This document shows positions 31,446 through 41,160 of a DNA stretch of 64,000 nucleotides, piece after piece; the first letter of the stretch is position 1; every line of letters begins with the position of its first letter. The translations under genes were made by a program, and so were the position numbers. The notes under the pieces were generated by a model, which did no database searches, was not told where the DNA came from, and worked only from the letters and a program-made list of their open reading frames with translations. Origin of the DNA: Calditrichota bacterium (GTDB lineage Bacteria; CLD3); NCBI GenBank assembly GCA_008501735.1, contig QQUF01000028.1:93813-157812 (forward strand). Reading direction: 5' to 3'.

Positions 31446-32722
31446 TTTTTAATCCCAAATTTCTTTTGTAAAATTTTTATTGCGTTTTGAACTCCATTTT
31501 CATTTTTCATTTTTTGTCCAATGCTTTTTGCATTCTCTTTCATTTCAGGCGAAGCCAAAACAGTTTTAATTCTCGCTGCTAAATCTTCTGCTTTGAGTGT
31601 TCGGCGAAGCAGGTGTTTTGGCGAAACTCCAAGTCTGTGAAGTTCTTCTCCCCAAAAAAATTGGTCTGCGAGATGAGCGACGATTAACGAAGGAGTTCCT
31701 GCAAGTAGCGAACTTTGTGTAGTTCCTGCTCCTCCGTGATGAACAACTAAATTGCATTTCGGGAAAATTAAACTATAAGGAAAGTAACTTAGGAAATAAA
31801 AATTCTCGCCATTTTGGTAATTCCTTAGCTCTGTTTCGGCAATTTGAATTATCGCTTTGCAGCCAACTAAATTAGTCGCTTCTCTAAAAATTTCAACGGT
31901 TTCTCGGATTTTTACTGCACTTGTCGGCATCATACTTCCGAACGAAAAGTAAACTGTTGGTTCATCACTTTCGAGAAACTTTTCTAAACTTTGCGGAAAT
32001 TCAAAATTTAAATCTTCTGTTGGCGTGTTCAGAAAACCACAGACTTCGTAAAGCTTTTCCCAATCGTCTTGTTTTTTACAAATCTCACGGCTCACAGCGA
32101 TTAAGTTCAAAGTTTCAGAAGCCCAAATCTCTGTCATTAAATCTTTTTTGGGAGGCAAGTTTTCACGTTTTCTGAGCTTGTTAAATTCTTCCAAAAGTGC
32201 TTTGTTAATTACTTTCCTGCCAATTTTCCAAGAAATTGGATTAATCCATTTTCCAAGATTTGGAAATCCTGAAAGCAAAATATTTTTTGATGGAATTGAA
32301 TTGTGAGCAATATTCACACTTACTTCTTGAACACCAAATTTTTCTGCCGCAGCTTGCAAAGTATGAAGAAAAAAGTGCCGAATTACCAGTTCGTTATTTT
32401 GGCAAAGTTCTTCTGACACTTTGTACATTCTGTCAACTAAAGGGAAATAGCCTTCGTTGATAATTATTTTTGCTTGAGTGATTGGATTTTTTTCGCTGAT
32501 GCAATCTTGAATGACTTGCTCCAAGTCTTCCAATGAATAATCATCAATTGGAATTTTGATAAGTTTGAACCCGAAATTATCAGCGTATTTTTGGTAATCT
32601 CTGTTTTCAGGCTCGATTAGTGCAAGAGTTACCTGATGCCCTTCTTGTTGCAAACCAATTGCCAAAGCGATGAAAGGACGAATATCTCCTTCACTGCCCC
32701 AAGTCTGGATTCCGATTTTCAT
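31442..32722 (-). CDS. UGT-type (GT1) glycosyltransferase
   Basis: Glycosyltransferase of the UDP-glucuronosyl/sterol-glucosyltransferase type, 426 residues. N-terminal GSEGDIRPFIALAIGLQQEG, and C-terminal donor site with PKCNLVVHHGGAGTTQSSLLAG (about 342-363). Such enzymes glycosylate small molecules, lipids or macrolides. First gene of a two-gene operon with a methyltransferase, suggesting tailoring of a lipid or secondary metabolite. Confidence 0.85.
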   Translation of the reverse strand: MKIGIQTWGSEGDIRPFIALAIGLQQEGHQVTLALIEPENRDYQKYADNFGFKLIKIPIDDYSLEDLEQVIQDCISEKNPITQAKIIINEGYFPLVDRMYKVSEELCQNNELVIRHFFLHTLQAAAEKFGVQEVSVNIAHNSIPSKNILLSGFPNLGKWINPISWKIGRKVINKALLEEFNKLRKRENLPPKKDLMTEIWASETLNLIAVSREICKKQDDWEKLYEVCGFLNTPTEDLNFEFPQSLEKFLESDEPTVYFSFGSMMPTSAVKIRETVEIFREATNLVGCKAIIQIAETELRNYQNGENFYFLSYFPYSLIFPKCNLVVHHGGAGTTQSSLLAGTPSLIVAHLADQFFWGEELHRLGVSPKHLLRRTLKAEDLAARIKTVLASPEMKENAKSIGQKMKNENGVQNAIKILQKKFGIKK

Positions 32723-32817
32723 TTTTGTTTCTTTCTGAAAGTCAAATTTTTCAATGAAAATTAATGAAGTTTAACTTAAATTGAAATTTACAAATTTAAA
32801 ATTTTGAGGAAATATCT

Positions 32818-34041
32818 ATGAAAAAGGTCATAATTTTACTCTTACTTTTGTGTCTCGGAAATACTTCATTTGCTACCGAGTTCTTGTTTCTGAAAGTTTC
32901 ACCTTCATCTCAGTTCAATGGAATGGGTTCAGTCGGAAACTCATTACCGACAAACGATGTTTTTGGATTTTATTACAACCCTGCTCAGCTTGGGAATTTT
33001 GCAAAAAACAATAATTTCGGTTTTCAGTTTTATCCTCAAAAAACAGATTGGCAGAAAGATTTGGGTCCAGAGTTAAATAACTTTGGAATGAGTGTTGGTT
33101 ACAAGCCTGAAAATTCTCTTTTTAGTTTTGGTTTTGGATTTTTACACAGCCATTTCGATTATGGAACTTTTGACTATACTAATGAATTTGGAACTAAAGA
33201 TGAAAAAATTATAGGACCAACATACAGTTATCAAGCATTTAGCCTTGGAATAAACTATGACTGGATAATTGATTTTAATGCTGGTGTTACTTTTAAAAAT
33301 ATTAAAGGCAAAAACTTACTTCTTAACTACAATGAGTTTTTCATTCCACAAGATACAGTAAAACTTAAAACACAGACTTTTGATTTCGGTATTTTAGCCA
33401 CTATTCCTTTTGGGAAAATATCTTCAAAATCTTATGATGGAAAATATTTTTTAAATGCCTCATTAGGATTCTCAGTTCGTAATCTTGGCGGCTCTGTAAA
33501 ATATCCAGATAAAGAAGAATCAGAACTTATGCCAAGAACCTCTGTCTTAGGTTACTCATTAGTTGGAGGTTACGAAGGAGAAATTAACGGAGAAACTTTT
33601 GATTTTGTGAAACTGAGTTGGTCAGTTGATGCCGAAGATGATTTGACGAAAAAAGTAGTTGTTGTAACAGATGGTAAATCTACCTTAAAAGAGGAATACC
33701 AAAATATTTTGGCTAATACAAATCCTTGGAAAAATATCATTCTCGCTGAGGGAAGTTCAAAAATTATAAGGCATTTGGGCTTCAAAGTTGAACTATTTGA
33801 AACATTTTCATTTATGAAAGGAAGCCTTGACGGAGATGGGTTTGATGGAAGAAAAACAATTGGATTTGGTTTCTCTTCCAAAGGAATTTCTAAATACCTT
33901 TATTCAAAAGATGAAAATGAAATTTTTGAATTTTTATCTCAAGATGTTGAGCTAAAATATTTTCACTCAAGTTTTTTTGACGGAAGTGATATAGAATCAA
34001 AGTTCAACGGAGTGTCATTAGTTCTCAAGAACATTTTCTAA
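32818..34041 (+). CDS. PorV/PorQ-like outer-membrane beta-barrel protein
   Basis: Signal peptide (1-19, ending SFAT), then an N-terminal segment SSQFNGMGSVGNSLPTNDVFGFYYNPAQLG, the N-P-A signature of the PorV/FadL-like barrel proteins common in Bacteroidota, followed by many alternating aromatic strands and a terminal Phe (ending VLKNIF). Some members are part of the type IX system (PorV, PorQ), but this 407-residue protein is not a certain orthologue. GAGGAAAT precedes the ATG. Confidence 0.68.
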   Translation: MKKVIILLLLLCLGNTSFATEFLFLKVSPSSQFNGMGSVGNSLPTNDVFGFYYNPAQLGNFAKNNNFGFQFYPQKTDWQKDLGPELNNFGMSVGYKPENSLFSFGFGFLHSHFDYGTFDYTNEFGTKDEKIIGPTYSYQAFSLGINYDWIIDFNAGVTFKNIKGKNLLLNYNEFFIPQDTVKLKTQTFDFGILATIPFGKISSKSYDGKYFLNASLGFSVRNLGGSVKYPDKEESELMPRTSVLGYSLVGGYEGEINGETFDFVKLSWSVDAEDDLTKKVVVVTDGKSTLKEEYQNILANTNPWKNIILAEGSSKIIRHLGFKVELFETFSFMKGSLDGDGFDGRKTIGFGFSSKGISKYLYSKDENEIFEFLSQDVELKYFHSSFFDGSDIESKFNGVSLVLKNIF

Positions 34042-34045
34042 CAAA

Positions 34046-34075
34046 AAAGCGACACCCTCAAAAGAATGTCGCTTT
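34046..34075. terminator. Intrinsic terminator after the outer-membrane protein gene
   Basis: AAAGCGACA and TGTCGCTTT form a 9-bp stem (loop of 12 bases) 5 bases after the stop; A-rich on one side and T-rich on the other, so it could also serve the convergent acyl-CoA dehydrogenase gene. Confidence 0.75.
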
Positions 34076-34099
34076 AAAATTTATCAAAAATCTTTGTTC

Positions 34100-35221
34100 T
34101 TAGATTTCTTTTCTTGATTCAACTTTTCCGATAAAGTCTTTGAGAGTCTGTGTTGTTCCGTAAAGAATTTGAGCTGTTTTAGCATCTCTGAAATGCTTCT
34201 CAACAGGATAATCTCGCATATAGCCGTAACCACCGAAAAGCTGAACTGCGTCAGTTGTTGTGAGCATACAAGCTTCGCCTGCCAAAAGTTTTGTCATTGC
34301 AGAATCTGTTACACCTTTTTTCCCGTTCTGGATTGCACGAGCAGTTGCGTAAATCATCGCACGACTTGACTCAATTTTAGACATATTATCTGCGAGCATA
34401 AACTGAACAGCTTGTTTTTCAGAAACAGGATTTCCGAATTGGTTTCTTGTTTGGATAAATCCAATTGCCAAATGATGAGCATCTTCTGCAACACCAACAC
34501 AAATTGAAGACATAAACAGTCTTGAAGCCATTAAAATTATTTCTGACATTGTTTTACCGTCTTTTCCACCGAGTTTTGAATCAGCTGAAACTTTGACGTT
34601 GTTCAAAGTCATTTCTCTTGTAGTAGCTGTGTTTAGTCCGAGCATATGAATATTTTCTGAAAATGAAACTCCATCGACATCTTTTGCAATGACAAAGAAA
34701 GATTTTTCGCCTTCTGAGTTTGTTGCCAAAACTGTATAAAAATCAGCTTCACCAATGACAAGAGTTTTTACTCCGTTAAGGACAAAACCATCTCCATCTG
34801 CTTCAAAATTTGTTTTTACTAAACTCAAGTCATTAATTTCTTTTTCATAAACTGCCAAAGAAAAGATTGCTTCACCTGAATTTAATTTTGGAATGAAATT
34901 CGATTTTTGAGAATCACTTCCACCCATTAAAATTGGAATTGCACCTTGTAGGTTTGCAAGGAAACTCATTGCAGTTCCGCCACAAACCTTTGCAAGTTCT
35001 TCGACAACTAAAGCAACACACATCGGACTGTGAGTTTTTCCGCCAAAGTTTTCAGGAACGAAAGCTCCGTAAAGACCTGCTTTTGCAGCTCCGTTTACCA
35101 AATCTCGTGAATAAGCTCTTGCTTTGTCTAACTCGTCAAAAACGGGCTTAACATTTGTTTCAGCATAATTTTTGGCTAAGTCTCTAAAATGTATTTGAAT
35201 TTCGTTTAATCCGTAATCCAT
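34100..35221 (-). CDS. Acyl-CoA dehydrogenase-like flavoprotein lacking the usual catalytic Glu
   Basis: Acyl-CoA dehydrogenase fold, 373 residues, with N-terminal helical, middle beta and C-terminal helical domains (FGGKTHSPMCVALVVEELAK; FGGYGYMRDYPVEKHFRDA). Where the family's catalytic base sits (YEGT), this protein reads AQILYGTTQT, and the alternative position of isovaleryl/long-chain enzymes (E-R) reads MASRLF, so neither Glu is present. It follows another acyl-CoA dehydrogenase by 43 bases. It may have a non-dehydrogenase role, or act with its neighbour; the alignment is by eye. Confidence 0.82.
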   Translation of the reverse strand: MDYGLNEIQIHFRDLAKNYAETNVKPVFDELDKARAYSRDLVNGAAKAGLYGAFVPENFGGKTHSPMCVALVVEELAKVCGGTAMSFLANLQGAIPILMGGSDSQKSNFIPKLNSGEAIFSLAVYEKEINDLSLVKTNFEADGDGFVLNGVKTLVIGEADFYTVLATNSEGEKSFFVIAKDVDGVSFSENIHMLGLNTATTREMTLNNVKVSADSKLGGKDGKTMSEIILMASRLFMSSICVGVAEDAHHLAIGFIQTRNQFGNPVSEKQAVQFMLADNMSKIESSRAMIYATARAIQNGKKGVTDSAMTKLLAGEACMLTTTDAVQLFGGYGYMRDYPVEKHFRDAKTAQILYGTTQTLKDFIGKVESRKEI

Positions 35222-35264
35222 TAAAATATCTCCTGATTAATCTATTTTTAATTTTTATAATTTT

Positions 35265-36413
35265 CTAACGGTATTCTTGCAAAACATCTCTTGAAATGAT
35301 GATTCGCTGAACTTGACTTGTTCCTTCATAAATTTGGAAAACTTTTGCATCTCGCATTAATTTTTCAACAGGATATTCTTGTGAGTAACCGTAACCACCG
35401 AAAACCTGAACTGCATCAGTTGTAATTCTCATTGCCATATCTGCTGCAAAAACTTTTGCAATTGCTGCGAAACGAGTATTTTTTCTGCCTTGATCTTTTT
35501 CGTAACAAGCTTTCCAAACTAATAGTCTTGCTGCTTCAATATCTTTAACCATATCGGCAATCATAAAACTAATTCCTTGAAACTTGCCGATTGGTCTGCC
35601 AAAGGCTTTTCTTTCATTTGCGTAACGAGCAGAATGCTCCATTGCAGCACGAGCAATTCCAACTGCTCCTGCAGCAACTGCTGGTCTTGTGTGGTCAAAA
35701 GCTGCCATTGCTAAAAGCCAACCTTTTCCTTCTTGCCCAATTCTATAATTTTCAGGAACAACAACATCTTCAAAAATTACTTCACGAGTGTCAGATGCTC
35801 TTTGCCCCATATTTTGTTCTTTTTTACCAATTGTAATTCCAGGAGTATCAGCAGGAACATAAAAAGCCGACATTCCACGAAAGCCTTTTTCCTTGTCAGT
35901 ATAAGCCAAAACAAAAAACCAATTTGCGTGACCTGCTCCCGTAATCCACATTTTTGTTCCATTGATTACGTAATCATTTCCTTTCTTGGTAGCCGTTGAT
36001 TGGATTCCTTGAACGTCAGAACCAGCATTCGGTTCAGTTACGCAGTAAGAACCTAAAATGCACTCTTCCGTCATTGGTCCGAGAATCATTTGTTTTTGTT
36101 CTTCCGTTGCACCAACAATGATTGGGGCTTCTGCTAAGTTGTTCGCTGAAATTGCTGTTGAAATCCCTGTACAAGCAGCACCAAATTCTTCTGAGATTAA
36201 CGCATCTTCCATAACACCGAATTGAAGTCCACCACAAGATTCTGGAATCGCAAGATTTGTGAGTCCAAGTTCCCAAGCTTTCTTGATAATTTCTAACGGA
36301 TATTCTCCTGTTTGGTCGTGGTGTGGAGCTTTTGGCAAAATTTCATTTTGAGAAAAATCGCGTGCAAGTTCCTGAATTTGTTTTTGGTCTTCACTTAAAT
36401 CAAAGCAAATCAT
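35265..36413 (-). CDS. Acyl-CoA dehydrogenase
   Basis: FAD enzyme of beta-oxidation or butyryl-CoA metabolism, 382 residues, very close to the short-chain type: YCVTEPNAGSDVQGIQSTA, WITGAGHANWFFV, the signature FGGYGYSQEYPVEKLMRDAK, and the catalytic Glu in IYEGTSQVQRIIISR. First gene of a pair with the atypical homologue downstream. No electron-transfer flavoprotein genes lie in the window. Confidence 0.92.
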   Translation of the reverse strand: MICFDLSEDQKQIQELARDFSQNEILPKAPHHDQTGEYPLEIIKKAWELGLTNLAIPESCGGLQFGVMEDALISEEFGAACTGISTAISANNLAEAPIIVGATEEQKQMILGPMTEECILGSYCVTEPNAGSDVQGIQSTATKKGNDYVINGTKMWITGAGHANWFFVLAYTDKEKGFRGMSAFYVPADTPGITIGKKEQNMGQRASDTREVIFEDVVVPENYRIGQEGKGWLLAMAAFDHTRPAVAAGAVGIARAAMEHSARYANERKAFGRPIGKFQGISFMIADMVKDIEAARLLVWKACYEKDQGRKNTRFAAIAKVFAADMAMRITTDAVQVFGGYGYSQEYPVEKLMRDAKVFQIYEGTSQVQRIIISRDVLQEYR

Positions 36414-36446
36414 TTATTTTTTCCTTAATAATTTTACAATTTTATA

Positions 36447-36471
36447 GCTAACTAATTTAGTTAAAGTTAGC
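36447..36471. repeat. Inverted repeat between dusB and the acyl-CoA dehydrogenase genes
   Basis: GCTAACT and AGTTAGC enclose an inner palindrome (AACTAATTTAGTT). It lies 34 bases upstream of the dehydrogenase start and 28 bases after the dusB stop, so it could be an operator for the dehydrogenase pair or a weak terminator of dusB. No clear T-run. Confidence 0.4.
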
Positions 36472-36499
36472 CTCTTTTTCACCAAGATTTTTTTGGGAT

Positions 36500-37492
36500 T
36501 TAAACCCGCAAAAATGATTCCTGTTCTTGTTTCTCCAAAAATGCATCTAACTTTTCTTCGATTGGAGCAAGTTCTGTTTCTTGCATCAAAGAACTTCTTA
36601 ATTTTGCAATTCCACGAACTCCTCGCAAATAACCTGAAAAATGTTTCCTAAGTTCAATCATTGCTCTTTTTTCCCCTTTGAACTCTGCACCAAGTCGTAA
36701 GTGTTCTTTCATCACGTTCATTTTTTCTTGCAAAGTTGGTTCGGGCAAAATTTCTCCTGTTTCCAAAAAGTGCCTTGTTTCTTTAAAAAGCCAAGGATTT
36801 GCAATTGCTCCACGACCAATCATCACTCCGTCACAACCTGTTTCATCGAACATTCTTTTTGCGTCTTGAGGAGTCATTACGTCTCCGTTTCCAATGATTG
36901 ACATTTTTACAGCTTCTTTTGCTTGCCGAATCCAATCCCAATTTGCACTGCCTTTGTAGCCCATTGAACGAGTTCTTCCGTGAATTGCAACTGAATGGAT
37001 TCCTGCCTGTTCGAGCCTCTTTACAGCTTCAACAATCACAATCGAGTTCATATCCCAACCAATTCTTGTTTTCAAAGTAACGGGAAGTTTTACAGATTTA
37101 ACGATTGCTTCAGCCATTTTTGCCATAAGTTCAATGTCTTTCAAAAAAGCTGCTCCTGAACCGTGAGCAGTAACTTTTTTCACAGGACAACCACAATTTA
37201 TGTCAATCAAATCAGGTTTTGCCTCTTCGGCAATTTCAGCTGCTTTGATTAAACTTTCGATTGTCGGACCATAAATTTGAATTCCAACAGGACGCTCTTC
37301 TTCATAAATCGTGAGTTTTTTCAGAGCCTTGTCGGAATCACGAATCAAGCCTTCGGAGTTCACAAATTCACTAAAAGCAAGGTCAAGTCCGCCAAGCCTT
37401 TTGCAAGTAACACGAAAAGGTGGATTACTAACTTCTTCCATCGGAGCAAGTAGTAAAGCCTTTTCAAATTTTAAATTGCCAATTTTTAACAT
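36500..37492 (-). CDS. dusB: tRNA-dihydrouridine synthase, DusB type
   Basis: FMN enzyme that reduces uridines in tRNA. TIM barrel with LLAPMEEVSNPPFRVTC (about 14-30), the catalytic-Cys region LIDINCGCPVKKVTAHGSG (about 95-113), TLKTRIGWD, and late GCDGVMIGRGAIANPWLF. Followed by the C-terminal helical tRNA-binding domain (HLRLGAEFKGEKRAMIELRK). Length 330 is typical. Confidence 0.93.
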   Translation of the reverse strand: MLKIGNLKFEKALLLAPMEEVSNPPFRVTCKRLGGLDLAFSEFVNSEGLIRDSDKALKKLTIYEEERPVGIQIYGPTIESLIKAAEIAEEAKPDLIDINCGCPVKKVTAHGSGAAFLKDIELMAKMAEAIVKSVKLPVTLKTRIGWDMNSIVIVEAVKRLEQAGIHSVAIHGRTRSMGYKGSANWDWIRQAKEAVKMSIIGNGDVMTPQDAKRMFDETGCDGVMIGRGAIANPWLFKETRHFLETGEILPEPTLQEKMNVMKEHLRLGAEFKGEKRAMIELRKHFSGYLRGVRGIAKLRSSLMQETELAPIEEKLDAFLEKQEQESFLRV

Positions 37493-37565
37493 TTTTCTTC
37501 TACTTTTGAAACAAAAACTATTTCTAAACTTTTACTAAGTGTAAAAATTTGAAGCAACGAATTTA

Positions 37566-38612
37566 ATGAATAAAGATTCTAAAATCAAAGGTAGAGCAAC
37601 AGCTGAAAATCCGAAGAGTAGATTTCACAAATTGGAGTTTGTTCCAGACGAAACAGATGAAGACTTTTCCCCAAAAACTACTTTTTACAACGACTCTTCC
37701 AAGACAATCTTATCCGAAAACACAAGTCCTGACATTCCTTTCAATTTCAGTTTAAATCCTTACAGAGGTTGTGAACACGGTTGTATTTACTGTTACGCAA
37801 GACAGTACCACGAATTTCTTGATTTTTCGGCAGGACTTGATTTTGAAACAAAAATTATGGTTAAAAAAAATGCTCCCGAGCTTTTGAGAAAAAAACTTTC
37901 TTCAAAAAATTGGAAGCCACAAACAATTTCTATGAGTGGAGCAACAGATTGTTACCAACCTTGCGAGAAACACTTTAAGATTACAAGAAAGTGCCTTGAA
38001 GTTTTAGCAGAATTTAGAAATCCAGTTGGAATCATCACAAAAAATAAATTAATCACAAGAGATATTGATATTTTGCAAGAATTGGCAAAATTCGACTGTG
38101 TAAGAACCGCTCTTTCAATTACAACTTTAGACCCAAAACTCACTGAAACTTTAGAACCTCGAACTGCTCGTCCTGAACTTCGTTTCAAAGTTGTAAGCCA
38201 ACTTGCAAAAGCAGGAATTCCTGTTTCAGTAATGATTGCACCTGTGATTCTTGGACTCAATGACCACGAAATTCCACAAATTGTAAAACGCTCAGTTGAC
38301 GCAGGAGCAATCGGAGTAAATTATTCCATTTTGCAGCTTCCTTACGGAGTTAAAGAACTTTTTGAGAATTGGCTTGAAAGAAATTTGCCACTACAAAAAA
38401 GTAAAATCCTTAACAGAGTTTATTCGATTGGAGAAGGAAGTTTAAACAATTCAGAGATTTTCAGAAGAATGTCAGGAGAAGGAGTTTTTGCAAAACAAGT
38501 TCAAGCACTTTTTAAAGCATCAAAAATCAAAGCAGGTTTAAGAGAGAGCGATTTTAGACTTTCAACAAAGCATTTTAGGAAAGTTGAGAAAGGTCAGATG
38601 ACTTTATTTTAA
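37566..38612 (+). CDS. Radical SAM protein of the spore-photoproduct-lyase-like PA0069 family
   Basis: A 348-residue radical SAM enzyme with the 4Fe-4S motif CEHGCIYCYAR (CxxxCxxC, about 72-82) in the context SLNPYRGCEHGCIYCYARQY, and LEPRTARPELRFKVV later. The family is related to spore photoproduct lyase but lacks its defining role; its reaction is not established. Divergent from dusB with 73 bases between. Confidence 0.85.
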   Translation: MNKDSKIKGRATAENPKSRFHKLEFVPDETDEDFSPKTTFYNDSSKTILSENTSPDIPFNFSLNPYRGCEHGCIYCYARQYHEFLDFSAGLDFETKIMVKKNAPELLRKKLSSKNWKPQTISMSGATDCYQPCEKHFKITRKCLEVLAEFRNPVGIITKNKLITRDIDILQELAKFDCVRTALSITTLDPKLTETLEPRTARPELRFKVVSQLAKAGIPVSVMIAPVILGLNDHEIPQIVKRSVDAGAIGVNYSILQLPYGVKELFENWLERNLPLQKSKILNRVYSIGEGSLNNSEIFRRMSGEGVFAKQVQALFKASKIKAGLRESDFRLSTKHFRKVEKGQMTLF

Positions 38613-38704
38613 AAATTTGACTTTCTGCTTTTTTTATTTATGAAAACCCACCAATCTTTACTTAATTACAAATCTATATTTTGACCACTTACGGAAAATG
38701 AGTT

Positions 38705-40552
38705 TTGCAAAAACAAATCGAACTTCTCAAAGAAAAACTAAACCTAAGTAACTCCAGCAAAGAAAAAATTGAACTTTTAAAAGAGCTCAGCAAACTTTAT
38801 CTCATTGCAGACGATTATGGGAATACAATAATTCTTTTGCAAAAAGGTTATGCCCTTGCTCATCATATTCAAGATGAAGAAAGTCTCATTTTCTTTCTAA
38901 ACAGTCTCGGAACAGCTTACATTCAAAGCGGCAAAATTTCCAATGCTCTCAATTTTTTCCAAAAAATCTATGAAACGAATAAAAAAGACTCCCTACTCTA
39001 CGGCATTGCTCTTAGTAATTTAGGCGGAATTTACAACTTGCTTGGAGATTGCAACGAATCTTTAAAGTATCACTTGAAGTTTCTTGAAGAAGCTAAAAAA
39101 GAAAATGATAAATCTAAAATTGCTTTTGCATTAAACAACATCGGATTTGTCTATGAGTTTTTAAACGATTACGACAAAGCTCTCGAAAATTTTAAAAAGG
39201 CTTTGGAACTTAAAGAGGAAATCGGAAACGAAGAACTTATCGCTTCGACAGCTAATAACGTTGGCAGAGTTTATGTTGAAATGGGCAAACACAGTATTGC
39301 CTCTGAATATTTACAGAAATCTTTACTGATTAGCGAACAACTAAATCAAAAAAATGTTTTTGCAAATGTTTTAATGAGTTTGGGTAAAATCTACAAAAAC
39401 GAAAAAGATTACAGAAAAGCTTTAGAATATTATTTGAAATCACTCAAAGCTTACAAAGACATTGGTTCCAAAATCGGAATCGTAAAAGTCTCGAATAAAA
39501 TTGGACGAATTTATCAAAAGTTAGAAAAGTTAGATAAAGGAATTGTATTCTTGGAAAACAGTTTAAACCTCTCAAAAGAAATTGGTTCAAAATCGCTTGA
39601 AGCGAAAAACCTTCACGACATCGCTGAAATCCACGCTGAGAAAGGTGATTTTGAAAAAGCCTACGAAGAGCTTAAGGCTTACACAAAAATCAAAGAAAGT
39701 TTTTGGGAAGAAAAAAGAGCCGAAGAGCTTGCGAAAAATTTGGCTGGAATTGAGTCTAAAGATATTATGGAAAAATTTGATTACTACAAAAATGAATTTC
39801 CAAAATTACAATCACAAAACGAGGAACTTGAAGCTAAAAGAGGTTCTCTCGAATACAAAAATAATTTCATTCACGAGACTCTTGGAATTGTCGTCCACAA
39901 CTTACGAAACCCAATTAGTGCTATTAATTGGTTCAGCGAACTTACTTTCAAAAATTACCGAAATATTTTAGGTGGAACGGGAAGAGAACATCTGAAAATC
40001 ATCCAAAGAAATTGCAAGAAAATGGACGATTTATTGAATGACCTTCTTGAAACGATAAAAATTGATAACCAAAATTATCAACTTCCATTAAGAGAAATTG
40101 ACTTAGTAGAGTTTCTCAAAAAAACTAAAGAAATTTTTACAGGACTTGCACGAGATAAGAAAATTGACTTTCGTTTGGAGTTACCCCGTCAAAAAATAAT
40201 GGTTGAAGCGAATGAGGAAAAACTTTTTGAGATTTGCGAGAATCTAATTTCAAATTCAATAAAGTTCACTGATGACGGTGGAAAGATTTCAATTTCTTTA
40301 GCAACTGATGAAGATTCTGTGGAAATTCATTTTGAAGACACTGGAGTTGGAATTCCTGCGAGCAAAATTCCATTTCTTTTTGACAAGTTTACTCAAGCAG
40401 GAAGAAAAGGAATTAAAGGTGAAAATTCAGTTGGCTTAGGAATGTCAATTGTTAAAAGATTTGTAGAGTTACACAACGGAGCGATTCAAGTCGAATCACA
40501 AGAAAATAAAGGCACAAATTTTTACATTCTTTTGCCTTTGTTTAAAAACTAA
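38705..40552 (+). CDS. TPR-containing sensor histidine kinase
   Basis: Soluble kinase of 615 residues with no membrane helices. Eight or so tetratricopeptide repeats (about 25-335; units such as ALNNIGFVYEFLNDYDKALE), a coiled coil (335-390), HisKA dimerisation domain with His398 in VVHNLRNPISAINWF, and HATPase (about 495-615; ENLISNSIKFTDDGGKI, GVGIPASKIPFLFDKF, GLGMSIVKRFVELHNG). The residue after the phosphoacceptor is Asn rather than the usual Asp/Glu. The start is TTG 38705; no ATG is in frame nearby. No response regulator is adjacent (orphan kinase). Confidence 0.9.
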   Translation: MQKQIELLKEKLNLSNSSKEKIELLKELSKLYLIADDYGNTIILLQKGYALAHHIQDEESLIFFLNSLGTAYIQSGKISNALNFFQKIYETNKKDSLLYGIALSNLGGIYNLLGDCNESLKYHLKFLEEAKKENDKSKIAFALNNIGFVYEFLNDYDKALENFKKALELKEEIGNEELIASTANNVGRVYVEMGKHSIASEYLQKSLLISEQLNQKNVFANVLMSLGKIYKNEKDYRKALEYYLKSLKAYKDIGSKIGIVKVSNKIGRIYQKLEKLDKGIVFLENSLNLSKEIGSKSLEAKNLHDIAEIHAEKGDFEKAYEELKAYTKIKESFWEEKRAEELAKNLAGIESKDIMEKFDYYKNEFPKLQSQNEELEAKRGSLEYKNNFIHETLGIVVHNLRNPISAINWFSELTFKNYRNILGGTGREHLKIIQRNCKKMDDLLNDLLETIKIDNQNYQLPLREIDLVEFLKKTKEIFTGLARDKKIDFRLELPRQKIMVEANEEKLFEICENLISNSIKFTDDGGKISISLATDEDSVEIHFEDTGVGIPASKIPFLFDKFTQAGRKGIKGENSVGLGMSIVKRFVELHNGAIQVESQENKGTNFYILLPLFKN

Positions 40553-41136
40553 TCTATTTCTTTCTCAAACTCAACTTTGCTATAAATCTCGCTTAAAGAA
40601 ATTTCTATTTCTAAGTCTTGAATTTCCAAAATACCTTGTAAATCTTTGGACTCAACAAGCTCCCAATTCCTTTTTTCATTTTTGTAAAAATGTTCGACGT
40701 GCGTCTTCTTTTGCGAAACTAAGAAATAGTGCTGTAAGGTTTCAAGCTCTCTGTAAAGTTCAATTTTTTTACCTCTGTCATAACCTTCAGTAGAATCAGA
40801 AAGTACTTCGACAATTAAAATCGGGTTTGTGATTGTGTCGTTTCTATCTTCGAAAAACTCAGGTTTACCACAAAAAACGCTAACATTAGGATAAGCAAAA
40901 AGACCATTTTTTTCAATTTGAATTTTTAAATCTGCCCCTATTACGATACAAGGATTTTCTTTAAGTTTACTTCTTAACTCACTTCCAAAATTGAAAGAAA
41001 TTATGTTGTGGTTCAAAGTCGCACCTGACATTGCAAAAATCTCACCTTTGTAAAATTAGTGCTTAGTATCGGATTTTTCTTCAAATTTCAAGTACTCTTG
41101 AATCGTATAAAATTGCTTTTTTTCTTTTGTTTGCAT
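40549..41136 (-). pseudogene. Uma2-family (DUF820) endonuclease-like gene with a nonsense codon
   Basis: Uma2 proteins have a PD-(D/E)xK nuclease fold. The long intact part (from ATG 41031, 160 codons) begins MSGATLNHN, which is an internal motif of the family. Reading upstream in the same frame gives, from ATG 41136, MQTKEKKQFYTIQEYLKFEE then KSDTKH-stop-FYKGEIFA, directly joining MSGATLNHN. The family has Glu where the TAA (41056-41058, codon 27) stands, so one G-to-T change broke a 195-residue protein. Active-site-like residues remain (DLKIQIEK, PNVSVFCG, PILIVEVLSDST). A shortened protein from 41031 would lack the first strands and is probably inactive. It ends overlapping the stop of the histidine kinase gene. 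Confidence 0.82.
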
Positions 41137-41160
41137 TTTTTATGCCTTAGACAAATTAGA

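Noticed and set aside
40685..40710. Possible sixth REP-like sequence (GACGTGCGTCTTC)
   Set aside because: Only half of the palindrome matches, GTAG is absent, and the bases encode normal residues of the Uma2 protein.
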